DNA of 64,000 nt, taken from the NCBI GenBank assembly GCA_030248065.1, contig JASAMV010005414.1, positions 1-64,000 of the forward strand, written 5' to 3'. The translations under genes were made by a program, and so were the position numbers. Positions 33,101-47,517 of the stretch are shown piece by piece. The DNA comes from Rhynchonema sp. JSB1_4. Its lineage: Eukaryota; Nematoda; Chromadorea; Monhysterida; Xyalidae. The notes beneath the pieces are model-generated. The model was not told the origin of the DNA, searched no databases, and saw nothing but the letters and a program-made list of their open reading frames with translations. Position 1 is the stretch's first letter; every line of letters begins with the position of its first letter.

Positions 33101-36100
33101 TGAGCATAAACACGTGGACACGGAGAACCGCCAAGGCCGAAATAGGGTGCACAAAAACACATGCTCAATCACAAATGACATGCCATTATTGTGTGTGGGC
33201 AAAAACTAGTGAATTCGGCCAAAAAAGGAATTCGCAACCATATTCCTTCTGTGTGCTGGTCCAACATTAATCATGATTGACTGCATATTATTGGGTACAA
33301 TCTTCTCAATTTGTTTCATGAATGGTGCATATTCTTTTTTTTACTGACGAAGCGTAAGAAATATTCTTTCGTCGTCTGGCGCTTTGGGTATTTTTGGCGC
33401 GAAAATACAGCCGAACAAAGGAGCAAAGGAGTGGCCTCAGTTATTGCAGGATTACAGTGTGCTGGGCTCGGTTTCATGGACATATTTTAGTGTGCATATA
33501 AAATTTATATTGTTCGGTTTCTGTCTGTGTTGCGGGATTAAATTCCGGACGATTCTGTGGGGTTATTTTTGGGTGATTTCACATGCTTTCTCCCATTTTT
33601 TTGACGAGCAAAAACAACAGTTTTCCGAACAGGATTATTTTGAGGAGAGAAAACAATAATTTGCACCGCTTGTGATCAAGTTACCCCACCACATTTCAGA
33701 GGGCGACCAAACACAGTACAGTTGAAGTTTATTTGCCTGCATCCTAATTTTGGCGTCCAAGAACAGCTCAGTAAAACGGAAAATTCCAAATTAAAAATAA
33801 GAATTTTGCTGCGACTGTCTCTAACTCTAAGACTTCACATGGGTTGCTAAAATTGGTGTTTGCACCCTTTTTACGACAGCAAAACACAAAAAGGACAAGA
33901 TGCTTCGTCTTGACCTGTTAACGTCATGTAAACTGTGGTGCTTTAATCGTGTAAATGACTCATCAATTGAGTATGCGTGTTTCAAATTACTGGTCCCACA
34001 ATTGGGTATTTTAGTGTTTCCTTCGAAAATATCTGTGCTTTAGTTCTGGGTTTTTACTTGTTTTCCGAAAATAAACCACACGTGCATACCAACGTCACGT
34101 ACATAGACTACGAACCACGAGTGAATTTTATTTTTCATACGATAAATCATATATATTTATGCGACAGGCATTTGAACTGTTTGCAACAGCTACAGCTACA
34201 GATATCATATCCAGTTTGCAGCATAAGATTATGATCAGACGAAATAATTCCATATGCAGGTACACATATAGCTGTTGCAAAGTAAAGATAAATAATTATT
34301 TTTACGTAATCTTAATACACACATATTGGTAAGCAAAAAAACAATATTCTCGAAAGCTGTACCGCACACCAAAAATAAAGCACCCAATAATTGCGCGCTG
34401 CAAGCTTGTACGTAATTGGTATCGTTCTGAATTGAAAATAACAGGAATAATTTGAGTTAAAATGTTGCAAAATTTGGACGCAAACACACCACAGTGATTC
34501 ACAAAAAAACGCAGTTTGCACCCAAAAATTGCAGTGAATTTCGGTGGATATTGTATAGTACAACCAATCAATAAACGTTCTTAAATCACATTTTCAAACT
34601 GAGATAGACCCGGGAAATTCATCTAGACAACGTGCCGTAAATGATATATATTACTGCTAAACTAGCAAGCTACCTATAGTTTGCGAGTATTTGGTCCAAG
34701 CCAAAATCTATATCACCGCGGGTTACAATGCTATTCAATACCAAAACAATTGAAATAAAATACATATTGGAGAAAATCTAACCTATATACCTAGCCTTAG
34801 TCTTCTGACGGGGCAGCAAGACCACAAAACCAATAAAGCAAAGCTAAAACGAAGACTGCGGGTTAGATTGTTCTGCAGGTAGATTATGAAGCCACATTAC
34901 GATAATAAGAAGGATCACAACAACAAAAAACATGGGTATACATAGTTACGTGTACGTTCGCAAAAAAATTTTAAACATCAATGTGTGTGCACTGCGAGAT
35001 TTCGCTCAGCAAATTTAGTATGTATCATGTTTCATTAGAGATATATGTTTAAAGGTGAACTACTGCACTATTGCCGACTGAGGTATAGTAAATCTGGGAT
35101 AAATCTAGAATTGGCATCCCAGAAAGGATCTGTTTTATCGGAGAATGCCAAATAAGCCCCTGTGAGATGTTATAATCAAAAGTTTTTCCAATTATGCCCC
35201 CGGGGGGGGGGTATTCGGAAAACCTCCGAATAGTTTCCCCACCGGGGACTTAGGCTTAGGAAGGAGTGTAGTGTATCACAGCAAGCAAGTGTTAATGAGG
35301 AAAAAAATCGTTTCTTCCCAATTAAACCCGGGGAGTGTATTCGAAAAATTTGGGGGCGGGGAGCTTATTTGGCATTTTTCGGTACAATTGTGTTCGAAAC
35401 AAGAGAGAAACTTGTAAGATAAAGCTGAGGGTAGAATAATCAAGCATAAGAAAGCAGAATATGATATAGGCTTCAGCGAACTAGTGAATTTACGCACAGT
35501 AGCTGTGTAGTGGCTGGCGGGTAAAATGAACGAAAAGTTGCCGCAATTATTATCAGGCACAAAAAGGTTGAAAGGCATATTTTAACTATGACACCGAATT
35601 ATCTTGCTTATTAGTCAGATACGTAGCTTTGAGTAATTTATTTGGTATATAGATACACAAATAAACAAACCTTAGATTAAAGAAAGTGTTGCGCTAATTT
35701 AAACAACCTTTAAGATCTTTGATAATGAAAACTAGGGCCACAACAGCATCTGGAGAAAGTTCTGGACCAGTATGTTGAGAAAGATTAGATAAAACAGTAT
35801 AAAACGAGTCACTGCCAGTCTAGTAGATCAGCAAAAGATAACAACCAAACCGCCGGAGCAAAAAGAAAAACATCTTTAAAGAATGTTAAAATCAGTCAGT
35901 TTCGATTGTGTATGTTCGCTTTTCAAATAAAATAATCGACTACAGAAGTCGGCAGAGAGAAAAAAGAACAACCACGACAACCGAACTTTTGAAACGATTT
36001 GAAAGAGAACGTAGCGTCATCAACATGGCGCATCTGACGAATAATCAGCGCAATTTCCGTGCACAAACGTCGCCAAAATAATACAAGTATTACCGACTGA

Positions 36101-36942
36101 ACAAGTAACGTGATATGTTTGTTGGTATAATTAATCATACAATTCAGTTAGCCAGACTATTTTAGGGAGTCAGTGAGTAATAATAGCGGAGCAACAGCTA
36201 ATATGAGACGACAAGCTCAGATTTCGGACATAATTTTGTTGTTCAATTAGTTCCTTCAGTCGGCAGAATCAATTCGAGGGTGGATAAAAAAGCGCCTAAG
36301 GGCGGGGCGGACTTACTTAAAACTAGGAAATAGGAAATATCGAGAAGGGATACATTTCACAAAAAAAACTTTAGTTTTTTTACCGCTGTTCCGCCCCAAT
36401 CGGACCGACGCACTTATCCGCCCTATCCATCAGATTCATATACCGAATTCACAACTCGAGCAAAAGAAATAGATCATAGAGTGCGGCTTCGTTTGGTCTG
36501 GACATTTTAGCGATACTAGCTAAAATCCTATTCGACGTTTTTTTCGAAACAAAGCTCAAAACGAAGAACTTTGAAAAAGCGCGGTTTCGAAAACAGCCGA
36601 ATCGCATCCAGTTAGACATTTGAAGAGCATTGATTGGTGCACAGTTCCAAGATTAGCGTCCGACGGCCGAATTCACAGAAATTACCAATATAAACAAATT
36701 GAGCTCGCGCGACTTTCCGTGAAATCGGCCACGACGACAGCGCAGCAAGATCATCAGCGTTTCGCATCGATAAATATCGTCGAATCAAGGTTATAGGTAG
36801 ACAAACGCATGGATAGGCTGGTTGGTGGTACATAATAGTTCAGTCAGACATTCATGAAAAGAAAAAAGTTCAATATAGCTGGTTGATTGATTTGGATAGT
36901 AGTTTGTCAGCTGGCTGATTCCACAAGCAGTATAATGAAACA
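27153..36942. other. AT-rich stretch with no supported gene
   Basis: I found no exon chain with splice signals, RNA gene or transposase in this region. It holds a GATCGGGAT-rich repeat with inverted outer ends at about 29283-29733 (left GGGTTTCAAACGGGATCG, right complement ending CCCGTTTCAACCCC). It also holds a GCCTAA-like block near 28680 and a G-run at 35201-35210. Upstream regulatory sequence of the LAP gene and downstream sequence of the glucosyltransferase gene are expected here, but I cannot mark sites. Confidence 0.5.
29283..29733. repeat. GATCGGGAT-rich element with inverted ends
   Basis: The outer ends GGGTTTCAAACGGGATC and GATCCCGTTTCAACCCC are nearly complementary. The flanks CACACGAA and CACACTCC match at five of eight positions. 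The interior carries many CGGGATCGG units near both ends. It is probably another old hAT-like element with terminal repeat expansion. Confidence 0.5.
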
Positions 36943-39900
36943 TCATTGAGAAGTGCATACGGTCGGAGTCCTGACGAACATCGTGGCCGTCGCTGATTGG
37001 CTGGCCGCTGGCGCCGACTGATGTTTCAACGGCGTCTTATTTAAAACGTTGTTGTTGGTCATCGAATGACTGCTGATCAAAAACGCGTGATCGGGCGATG
37101 TTTCACGCCGCATACAAGACGAGGAAGGCGTGATCGTTTTCGGTAGTGAGAGCGATTTGTTGGACACGGCGGTCTTCGCTGTTGTTGTGGAGAGCGAAGT
37201 GTCACTCAAAACCGGCTGTTTCTCGGGCAGAGCCGATGCACCAAAACTCATCATCATTTGATCATCCGATTGTGAAACATCACCGTCCACAACCATCATC
37301 ATCATCGGCCGTTTTTTGTGGACGGGCGACGTGCCAATTCGACCGGAGTCCACGCGTTCCACCATGCCGCCCCATCGCAGCCGGAATGGACCGTCCGTTC
37401 GCCATTGTATCACCGGGTTGACCAGTGCGCGAATGAAGACCGGCAGCGCGACACATTCGCGATACAGCCACGACACAACGAACTCGAATTTGCCGAACGG
37501 CAGCGGACCGTCCTGAAAAATTATGGTTTCAGCAATGTCATGTTAAGAAATCTCGATGCCGCAGTGGCCATGATCTGGTGCATTCGCACTGACGACCACC
37601 TGGTGCGATGGCCGGGCAATTGAGCAAAGCACGTTTGGACAAGACCACCTTGAGCAAGAAAAAAGGGCAGAGCCAAAAGAGCAGAGGTCTTAATTTGTCC
37701 CTAAGACAGATTTTGGTATCAGGCTTAGGCTGTTTTGTGCTTGAGCTTAGGCTTAGGCCTATCCGTTTTTAGGTCCGGCTCTTTAGGCCCCTGCTCTTTT
37801 TCACTTGCTCAAATGTACTTTGCCCAATTGCCCGTCCGCCCCTGGTGCACCACCTACCTGCCTGTTAAAACAGTACAACTGATGCCAAGTTCGACAGTTC
37901 AACATGTCACATTTGCAACCATACAAGGCGTATTCGCCTGATTTATCAAGGCCACATACTCACCTGTATGACCAACAATAGCACCCAATCCAGCAACATC
38001 CAGACAAGCACGTGCACCAGGAAGAATACGAGCGAATTCCAGCCGAATAGAAGGTTGGCGGCCCTGAAACAATCATACAGTATATATACAGTCGAGCTTC
38101 TTTATAGTGGTGCTGTTTATGGGCCGACATGCACTTTGCTCGTATTCCGGTTGGGTTCGGTTCGGGCTTGACTTGCTATGACGTTTTCGGATAATATACA
38201 CCCATGTGTGAAACGTCAGACAGCCACGCGTGTACGCATAACACGTGCGTTGCCGGCGAGTGCGCACTGGCTGTGTGACACACGCGAGTGTTATCGGGCA
38301 GCTGACAGATGTTTCACAGATCGGTGCGTTATATGAAAACATTTTACGCCAAGTCAAAATCAAACCCGTCAAATCCGCCTAAACATGTTTTAGCTGACTA
38401 GTCCAGCATGTCTTTTCCTCACGAAGCAATTTTAGACCACATTTTGCCCAAATGTACCCCACTTGAACTGGCCGAGAAAAATATCGGAAACCGCTTTTTT
38501 CAGTGAATATATTTTGCCGATACTGTATCGGCAAAATATATTCACGCGATACTAATATCAACTATACATGCATTGCTTTGATCACTGACCGCAATAAAAA
38601 GAAGACGCTAGATTGGCAATTGAAACATTTCTCTGACCAAAGCGACCGCCTGGAATCGATGCGCGTCCGTGTGAATAAAACAGCGGTTTTAGAAACAAAA
38701 AAAACAGTGTTACGGTGGAACTCTCTATTCTCCAAAACCATACTTTCAAACAATTTCAGCACATTTTTGTGTATACCCCGCTGTTTCGACCAACGACAAT
38801 CACAAACTCACCAAGATGCGCACAGTCCGAGTAACATGCAGTCCTGCAGTGGCTCGAGAATGATGATGTGCGGCAGCATCGCCTGACGAAGTTTACACCA
38901 CCTGCAACAATTGGAACAACGATTTTGGAGCAAGAATTATGCAATCCGCCGGCAGAAGTCGTTGAAATGTTTTATATCTTTGTCTCATTTCAAGTCGGTC
39001 GCACGTGATTCGTTGCAGATGTTGTGTGGTCGCTGGTCTACAGTAGATGTATTCACACAAGTCTTTTTCAGGTCATAGGTTCCATACTAGTTCAAACGAG
39101 TCACGACCCCAGTCACTCAAGCCGATAAACCCAAATTATACGCGACAGGGCCACCCCCAATATGTACATTGTAACTGAACTTGCCCACATCAATGAATCC
39201 AGAGTCTACATCAGGCCATAGCAAGCCAGTAGCAAGTATAGCGGTACGGAATGGTATAATTTTGTCCGCACTAGGCAACAAGCAGCAAGCATTATTGGCC
39301 CAGATAGAAAAGCGCAAAACCTAAATGGCACGCATTTATTCAGCCACTTCGACACACATGATCATCGTCGTAACAAGCACCTAGCTTCGTTGAACCTAGT
39401 CCAGCCATAGCCATGTGACGGAAGTTATTCTGGGAAATATCCAATTAACCGGCTTAGCGAACCGTAAATCCTATGTCTCACACTTCACAACAAAATAGCA
39501 GCTTCTACCGTTCTACGCGTACATGTACGTACATGAATAACGACACGCCCTGTAATTGAAACGTACTGTAGGACAACAAGTTTTTTTTATCTTGAAGCAA
39601 TTCCAATGATTCGGCAGCAGAAAACCAGCCCTCTCCAACAGCATTGGCATGGCACTCTACTGACTCACGTAAACAATTAATACTGTAATGTACACTACCG
39701 AAAAATGGCGCGCAAACCAGTATGTTGCGAAACGTTTGTCTCACACGTTGTACAGGAAACTGACTTAATGTTGGGTGGTTGACTCATATTGCACACAGCT
39801 GAAGCTGATTGATACACCGCAAAGTTCCCACGTTCTTTCACCACACTTTCAAAGCAACATTCTACCAACCATCACGTGTCGTTGTAATCAAGTGCGTCAA

Positions 39901-42900
39901 CTACTACAGAATTGGCCCGCTTATCTCCAATTTCCCTTATTCCTAAGCCATATGTATAACTCAGTGGGGGACACTACTATCAATGGCAGCGCATCAACTC
40001 TAACTGTAGCCGGTGATTACGCTTGGTAGTTCAGGCACTGATAACATACACCAGTAATCAGAAGATTCTGACGCACCTCCCAAATGGTCTCGGCTTGGTA
40101 CAAGTTCTGCCACAGCAGAAAAACAACCTACTGCCAAGTTAATGGCCACGGAAACACACACTCCCTCCCTGTCTCACAGTTATGTAACGGCGTCAGTTGC
40201 TTGGTCCAAAATCATTTTCTCAAACCCAAGCGTGCAAAAACAGCTTGGGTAAGAAATTAGCTTTCGTTCTTGTCGATTCCCCATCACGTAACGTAAAGTA
40301 AATGGCAGCACAACCCGCGGGTAATGTGCGTTGTAGAAGTATCAAAACCGCCATTAAACAGGTGTACAGTAGGTTGGGTTTGATTAAATCGCGTTAAGCC
40401 GCACATAAAAAATCTTGCTGAGTTGCAAACCCCCAGCAGCAAAAGCATCAAAACACGAAAATACAATGTTATGCAAATGTGTGCTCTTCAACAAAGCCAG
40501 AAACCAGAATAATCACGCTTGAAAATCCCATGCAAGTCAATTTCTTTGGATGTTCGCCCCCTCTTACAAAGGGCATGCATTGCAAACCCACTCAGACTTT
40601 CTAAAGAATGTTGAAGAGTCATAAGCTATTGTATTTTCACCATGTTTACATTTTAGATTTCAATTCACACACACGATGATAAAACCCAGCATTACACATT
40701 TGTATGACAAAAAATGCGAGGAATAAGCCCCTCCCCCTCCCAAGCATAAGCCGTACCTTTGGTCGGGTGCGTCAAAAACGTTTGAACGATAAAGCATAGC
40801 CATTTTGTAACTCATCGCTGAGTCACCACAACAAACGTAACTTTTATCCGTCCAGAAATTTTGGCTCGCGGGAGCGAGGGAGGGATGATAAATAGCGCCA
40901 CATGCCCAATAGTCAAACGTAGTCACGTAATGGCGCCAAATCAAAAATTTTCCAGACCAAAACGTACATACACGTGCGCCGCGCAGGCAGACAAACCGTT
41001 TTGTTGACGTAACAACCGAATCGGGCGGGACAAAGGCAAGCGGCCCGCGTAATTTTTGTTATGTCATGAGACTGCATATTCCTCACGCACACGCACCCCA
41101 GCAAAACGCACGAATACTTTAGAATATATTTGCAGTACACACGCAAGCACACAGCTATACATTACATATTGCACCTATAACCAAGCAAGTTGTTGATCCC
41201 ATCCCAGCTTGAGAATAACTGACCTGGTACCTTAACTCCTGGTATGTAGCTTGCACATCTTAATCTCTTTCATGCTTCAGTTACCTTGTTCCATTATTAT
41301 CTTTTTATTCAGCCGGGCCGAGCAAATTAATCGCAATTAATCTTCCTCAACATATACAACATCCAGCGAGTTGACGTGATAAGCAAACTTTCAAAGAGAA
41401 GCCCGATGATGCCTTTATTTACGTGCTTTCAACCATATGACCTAATCCCCTTTTCAAGTCAGCTAAAGCACCGCTAGATACAAAGCTACAGGCGCACCAA
41501 CCCTACGAAACACGTAACAGTAGCCAGGTAAACGGCGCGATAACTTGTACTCAAAATGTGTAGTACGAGTACACCCGGTTTTGGCATGAAATCTCATTTC
41601 AAAACATAATAAACACGTTATGGTGACTGCTGCTCATGCGATAGTAGCTATACTATACTATGATGGATGGCAGTTTGTTGTCGCATCGTGCATGCACTTG
41701 CCACAGCCCAATACGATTTGCTCGTGCCAAAAACAGTACTCTTCCCCAGCTGTAAGTGCAACTGAACTATATTACCCACGTTACCAAGGTTGAGTAACAC
41801 AACCGACTAACCAAAGCGGTAAAAAAATTGTTTGTTGTTGACGCGTTGAAATAACGATAAACGGTAAATGAAACGAGTTTTCATAATTTCAAAACAACTT
41901 AACCGGTCAGGCAGCGCAGCCATTTCATCACTGAAAAATCGCTTACATAAAACGTTACGATTGTTGCTTGCAATCAGAAATACACAGCAGGTTGCATAAA
42001 AACACGTTACAAAATTTTCTAATTTTGAAGAAAGCTAACCCCCACCCCCAACACAAGAATTAGATACTCACTACCATTTTCAAATCACAAGCACTATCAG
42101 GCAGGTTGTGTGTAGTTTCGCAACAGCTGTGTGAGCGCATTTACTCACAACAACGTTGCAGCGGATTCAAAAAAATGTGGGCGATCTTTTGTTATTCACG
42201 GATAAATTTCGCCGGTTATTTGGCAGGACAGCAGGTGCGCAAACAGCAATTGCGGATGATTTACTTGGTATAACCCCGCCGGCCTTTCAAAAAAATGTTC
42301 TCCACGACTTCAGTCCCACATCACAAAAACCACAGAGCAACGACAAAATCTCAAACGTCATTCATTAATTCGCCAATTATTCATTCATTCAAAGATCGAA
42401 CCCGATCCCTCGCAACCGTTTGGGCGCCCTAAAAGACACCAATACAAAGGGGCGGGCCTGGACAGACACACACACACACACAAACTAAGGGTCGTCCTGA
42501 CAACACTCACACCCTTGGCTACCATGCCAAAGATCGCAGATAATGGGTACCATACATCTGTTTCACGCAGCAACACGCCACGGGCACCACCAAACCAGCT
42601 ACGCCTGCGCATGCATTATGCATGTATGAATGGGAATACCTGCGCACCTACTGTATATCGCGATGTTTCTCGGCACTAAAGGTGCGTGCACAAGCAAGTT
42701 TGCGGAAGTTTCTGAGCGCGGAAACATTTCGGGCATGAAACTGGCATGTAGCTGTCCAACGCCTTTTTTGGAACTTGCAACACGCACAATTGGTTGGTAC
42801 ATCTAGCATGTGTGACGCAATATTTATGAACCATAACTGCCACCTGAGCTGTGCTGAATAGGCTCGATAGCTTGCTTGAACACAACACACACGCATAACA

Positions 42901-45900
42901 TATGGTGGTCCTCTCCTCCTCACCAGGGCAGTTGGGTTTGGCCAAGTGGACCTAAGTCAAAAAGGATCTGACCGCTCAGCGGCAGTGTCGGTTTCGAGGG
43001 TGGGTCGAAAATCCCGAAAAAAAATTTCGGGATTTTTAAGGGATTTTGACGGCCACCGGTTTCGAGGACGTCTCGACTAAATGAAGCGCTTTAAAAACCA
43101 AATGCACACACAATACCTCCACCCTACCACACAATCCAGCACCGCGTTATGTTTTCAACAGCCCAGACGGAACAGAAAATAATTAAAAGCAGATTAGCTC
43201 GCACCACCACTGCATCTATCCGTGAAAACCGGCCGTTTTTCTTTGATTTGCTTTCCTGATAGTGTTTGATGCATGTACCGAGCGTATTGTTTATTGCGCA
43301 CCTTGAATTGAATAAATTTATGATACGAAACATTTGCCCACCTTTCCATACGTTCGCGAAACTTGCCCACATCGAGATCTCCTCCATTCTGCCAGGCCGG
43401 CTGTGTGGCCAGAGCGGTCGACCAACCGCTGAAATTCATCATATAAATTTTATTAAAATCTGCAAATTTTTTTTCATAAATTATCACATTTTTACAAAAA
43501 AATAAACAAATAAATTTGTCGTACTTTCTGGAGACGTGTCGCGCGAAGAAAAAATCCTCCGCCAAATAGCACCCATGCACGTGCATACCGCCAACGTCGT
43601 CCAGCGCACGTTTACGAATCAGGGACGACATTCCTATGAAAAAATTAGAAGATGAATAAAAAAATTAGATAATATATCTGTATGTGTCTCGTGTCCTCCG
43701 TGTGATCAGAAAAACCACTTTATAGCGCCAGTGGAGTGGCCGAAAATTTGGCTCGAAAAGAATATATAAGTGGCAAATTGACATGCTTGGTCAGTCACTA
43801 GGTGGAAGGTGCACATAACGGAGGGCACACTGCAATAAACGTAATCCAGAAAGGCAATGAACGCAGCAAGAAAGCCAAATTCAAACATTGACAGAATAAA
43901 ATTGACCACTCACCAGTGGAACATGTTATTCGGAAGAAATCAGCCACCAAGTACATTCGCGCGTGCCACGTGCCAAAGTAGACCTGCAGCAGCAATCAAA
44001 CTTGATTATCGGTTGCCTTTCAGTCAAATAAAATCAAGTAACGAAACGCCTTAATTCCTATAATCTACCTGGATTATTATTTCATTCGGTGCTTTCAGAC
44101 GGAAGGTATCGGGTATCGGCACCCAAAAAGTACCGGGTGTCGGCATATCCCCGATACCGATCCTTATTCGGTGCCATAACCAGTCACCAAAGGTTGAACA
44201 AAAACTGGCGTCATTTTTTCGTCAAAAAATCTGTTTAATCTGAAAATAAAGCCGCGGACCTTTTCGAGTGTCGCAGCAAACCCGGCGCGATCGCAGGCAT
44301 AGGGCATTTGTGTGACGATCGCCACATCATCTCGCATTGTTAGCACCATGTCGGTCAGAGTGTCGTGTTTCACTGAAACAACTGTTGCTTTTTTTAAAAA
44401 AAATATTTTTATTGATTTTGACGAATTTTTGGGCGTTTCGTAAGCTCTGTACTCTGCACGAATAGTGGGCGAGGATCAGCAAGGAAAATCTCGAACACCA
44501 CAGTGGATACGTGAAGAATCCACGCGTGGAGTAAAGTGAAACATTTACTCACTTCACCAGAGCCAACGTTTACCACGGCCACGGGATGTGACAAAACAAA
44601 AACACGGCTCTTTAGACACGGTTTTTGACCTTATATCGCAGAAAATTTTAGCTTTTCAACAAGACAACAATTAAAATCAACCAACTTCTGAGCGTGGCAT
44701 CTGAGATGAGAACGAAATCGTACTGCGCCGCGCGATACGCCGGCATCATATTGTTGATTTTGGGATTCAGTCCGACATTGTCTGCCTCTGCAAATGTATT
44801 TCTAGGTTTCACTGCTTTGACAGCACAATGACATAAGATGACGGTTTCGTTAAAGTTGGCATATCAATCAGGGTCAGCGACATATTTCAATTCACAATAT
44901 AGTTGTAAATTTTTTTCGGAAAGTATATATTTACTGGAAAAAACCGTTTTTTTTCACCTGCAACTATTATTTACGAAGAGGAAAAATCAAAGTTCTGTAC
45001 AGACAAGTTCCGAAGCCAAGCGACGCACTTGAAAATGGAATTAGTATTCTGAATGGTCGCAACAAAAGATTGTGACGACCGACCAGTGAATATCCGACAC
45101 CTGCCCGCTACGGATGGATATTTGTCCAGCAACGTTCGCACCACGTTCAGCGACGGATCGTTCGGCGTATGTACACAAAAGAGTAATTCGAACTGAAATA
45201 ATAGTGGCGATTCGTTTGTGATTTCTGGTGTTTTCCGCAGAGTACTGGAAAGAAAAAAACGCAAAAGGTCGATGCACAGTCTATTAATCTTCGTCCCGCT
45301 AACGAGAACCACACAACTGTGAGTAAGCGTGTCTGAAAACACCGTATCGTATCCACAATAAGAAGACCGTTCATTTGCTCATTTCTGGGTTCAACTTCAA
45401 CCACACCAAGTGGGTGAGCAAGAAACTTAGCCGCACGCTCAACCAGAGTGGGGTCGGTAAAATTGAGAGCAGTCCCACATCAGCGGGGTCCAGGTGCGCT
45501 GTGAACTTGATGTGGTGCGTAAACAAAAACAAGTGTCGCCAAACAAAATGCAGAACCAACTTTTGGATAGTCGAGTTGAAAGAACGACTCTAAGTTATTG
45601 AGCAAGTTCGGATCGACGCCCGTCAGCGGCTTGATGATCGACACGCCGGGTAGCAGCGATCGGTCGATGCTGTTCGCATTCAATTGTTGGCGTGACTTGC
45701 CTCGGTGGAATATGCAGTACCTGCAGCAACAAGCCAATGCGTCGGTGGTTCTTCTACTGGCCAGACGTACAAATTTATCATTTGTACACCAGCACCAGGC
45801 TGTAGGATCAGACCAGCCTCCCAGAGTTTTCATATTCAGCAACCAAGAGAAAATAAAAAAATCAAAATTGGCCGTGGATTTTGTCCATTCCCATTCAAAA

Positions 45901-46423
45901 TGTCGATGTTTATTTCGTGCAAATTTCACCCGATAGCTTTTGACAAAATTGCCTGCAGCAGCACAAGAGCACAGGTCAAAGTTCGTGGAACAGAGCGCGA
46001 TCCCTGGTGCCTCACAGTTCTCAAACATGGGGTATCCTAGTGGAAAGTCCACGACGGCGACGATGATGACCAGAAACCAGTGTTTTTTTTTCATCAAATT
46101 TAGGTGCCATGGCACTTAAAAATTGAAATCTGGCACTTGAATTTTTAGAGTTTAGGTGCCACAAATTTACGCCCTTTTAGTGGTTTTGGTCCCTATTTAG
46201 GTGCTAGAACGTCTTCTTAACACCTAACAAATCGGAGATTTAAATGCCATGGCACCTAGGTTAACATTTGAAAACAAGTCCTGCCCCAGCAGACTCACCC
46301 GTAGCAAATTGAAATGACATGTAGCGCCCATAGTCCGATCCAATAGAGCAGGAAAGCGATGCCAAGACAGACGATCAGAACATCGGCGCGCGCATACGAC
46401 AGAATCGAGAGCAATAAATTCAT
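36943..46423 (-). CDS. UGCG: Ceramide glucosyltransferase
   Basis: Eleven exons on the minus strand: 46423-46299, 45720-45561, 45192-45084, 44787-44686, 44372-44260, 43983-43914, 43633-43525, 43428-43342, 38901-38812, 38063-37964, 37512-36943. Phases all fit, giving 544 aa. The enzyme transfers glucose from UDP-glucose to ceramide on the cytosolic face of the Golgi, the first step of glycosphingolipid synthesis. The sequence shows an N-terminal membrane helix, [17 protein letters not shown], the GT21 aspartates (NDP, LISDA, LAEDFF), GTWH and the R-x-x-R-W motif (RMERW, split across exons 8/9). C-terminal membrane helices and [16 protein letters not shown] follow. About 135 extra Ser/Thr/Met-rich residues follow the usual end. 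Exons 2 and 4 use GTTGGT donors. Intron 8 is about 4.4 kb and contains no gene I can support. Confidence 0.95.
38902..43341 (-). other. Large intron 8 of the glucosyltransferase gene
   Basis: About 4.4 kb between exons 8 and 9. No coding exon, RNA gene or transposase was seen. It contains short simple repeats (for example CACACACACA near 42470) and a palindromic patch at 43010-43045 (ATCCCGAAAAAAAATTTCGG). Confidence 0.6.
46085..46262. repeat. AGGTGCCA repeat block in UGCG intron 1
   Basis: There are several AGGTGCCATGGCAC-like units in both orientations with AT-rich spacers. It is related in style to the AGGTGCAAC units at 47125-47190 and 48435-48510. Confidence 0.5.
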
Positions 46424-46639
46424 TCAGCTTGCTGGCTGACTGCTGGCCTCACTTTCTCTCTCCTTAGTCCTCCGCTCTGATTTTGATTGTTCGTTTGTTT
46501 TAAATTTTGTTCGCGGCGGGTGTGATAACGCGCTCACGCTCGTTCCGTCCTCACAACGAACGAACGTGATAAAATATGTCGTTTGTTGTCGTTTTCTGAA
46601 GATTTTCCAACAGTTATTTACCTATATTCACACACAGGT

Positions 46640-47095
46640 ATACTGGCAGGCGGAAAAAAAACCGGTTTTTTTCCGGAAAAAAAAAACCGAAAAAAAACCG
46701 TTTTTTTTCCGAGACCCGAATACTTTTCCATTTATTTTTCCGTGGGTACCTTTTCGGTTTTTGATCGGAAAAATATCGGTACTTTATTCCAATTTTTCCA
46801 AAAAACTGTAATGCAAAACTGATGAGTTTTTCGATTTCAGCGAAAAATTGGCTCGAGCACAAAAATTAACCGGCCCAAAATGGGCCAAAAAGCGTGTAAA
46901 CCAAGTGTTTTCGACTGACTTCAACACTCTTCAAGAGCACTCTCGTCACTTTGAACAAATTTTGCACTGAAATTGTTATATTTTTCGAAATTACGTTCTT
47001 AAGTACTGGAAAAGTATTTGGAAAAAAACGGTTTTTTTTCGGAAAAAAAACCGTTTTTTTTCACGAAAAATAAAGAACGGTTCTTTATGACAGTA
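46640..47095. repeat. AT-rich element with AAAACCGG runs at both ends
   Basis: Both ends have alternating GGAAAAAAAACCG/CGGTTTTTTTTCC blocks, near the inverted pair GTATACTGGCA and TGACAGTATAC. The right part (46930-47095) matches 51950-52090, including TTTTTCGAAATTACGTTCT and AAGTACTGGAAAA. It lies just upstream of the glucosyltransferase gene. Confidence 0.6.
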
Positions 47096-47517
47096 TACAC
47101 ACAGGGTTTTTTTTTCAAAATTCACTAGGTGCAACTTAGGTGCAACCCCCCAATTTTTAGGTGCAAGCTGGCCAAAGTAGGTGCAACCCCTATTTTGGAC
47201 AAAAAACGCCAATTTTAGGCTTTTTTTGCCAGGTTGTGTGTTCAATACTATTTGCGTGCTTTTAGAAGTTCAACAAAGTTGTGAGGCAATGAATGCCTTT
47301 TCCTTTAGCAAAAGCAAACTTTTCAGGGAAAGTTCAACATTTTGCAGCACATTTTGTACTAGTTTCATTATTGAGAACCGATTGAGAAGAAAACGAAACA
47401 GTAAAATTTTCATGTCACCATATCCCCATTTGGGGTCACGTACGAATCAATTACTTTCGCTGTTCATTTACTGTGTGGGTATCTAATACTGTTGTCATGC
47501 TCTGCTCTAGTTCTAAT

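Noticed and set aside
45480..46115. A 211-codon single-exon gene
   Set aside because: Only 45561-45720 is a real glucosyltransferase exon. The rest is intron read through in frame.
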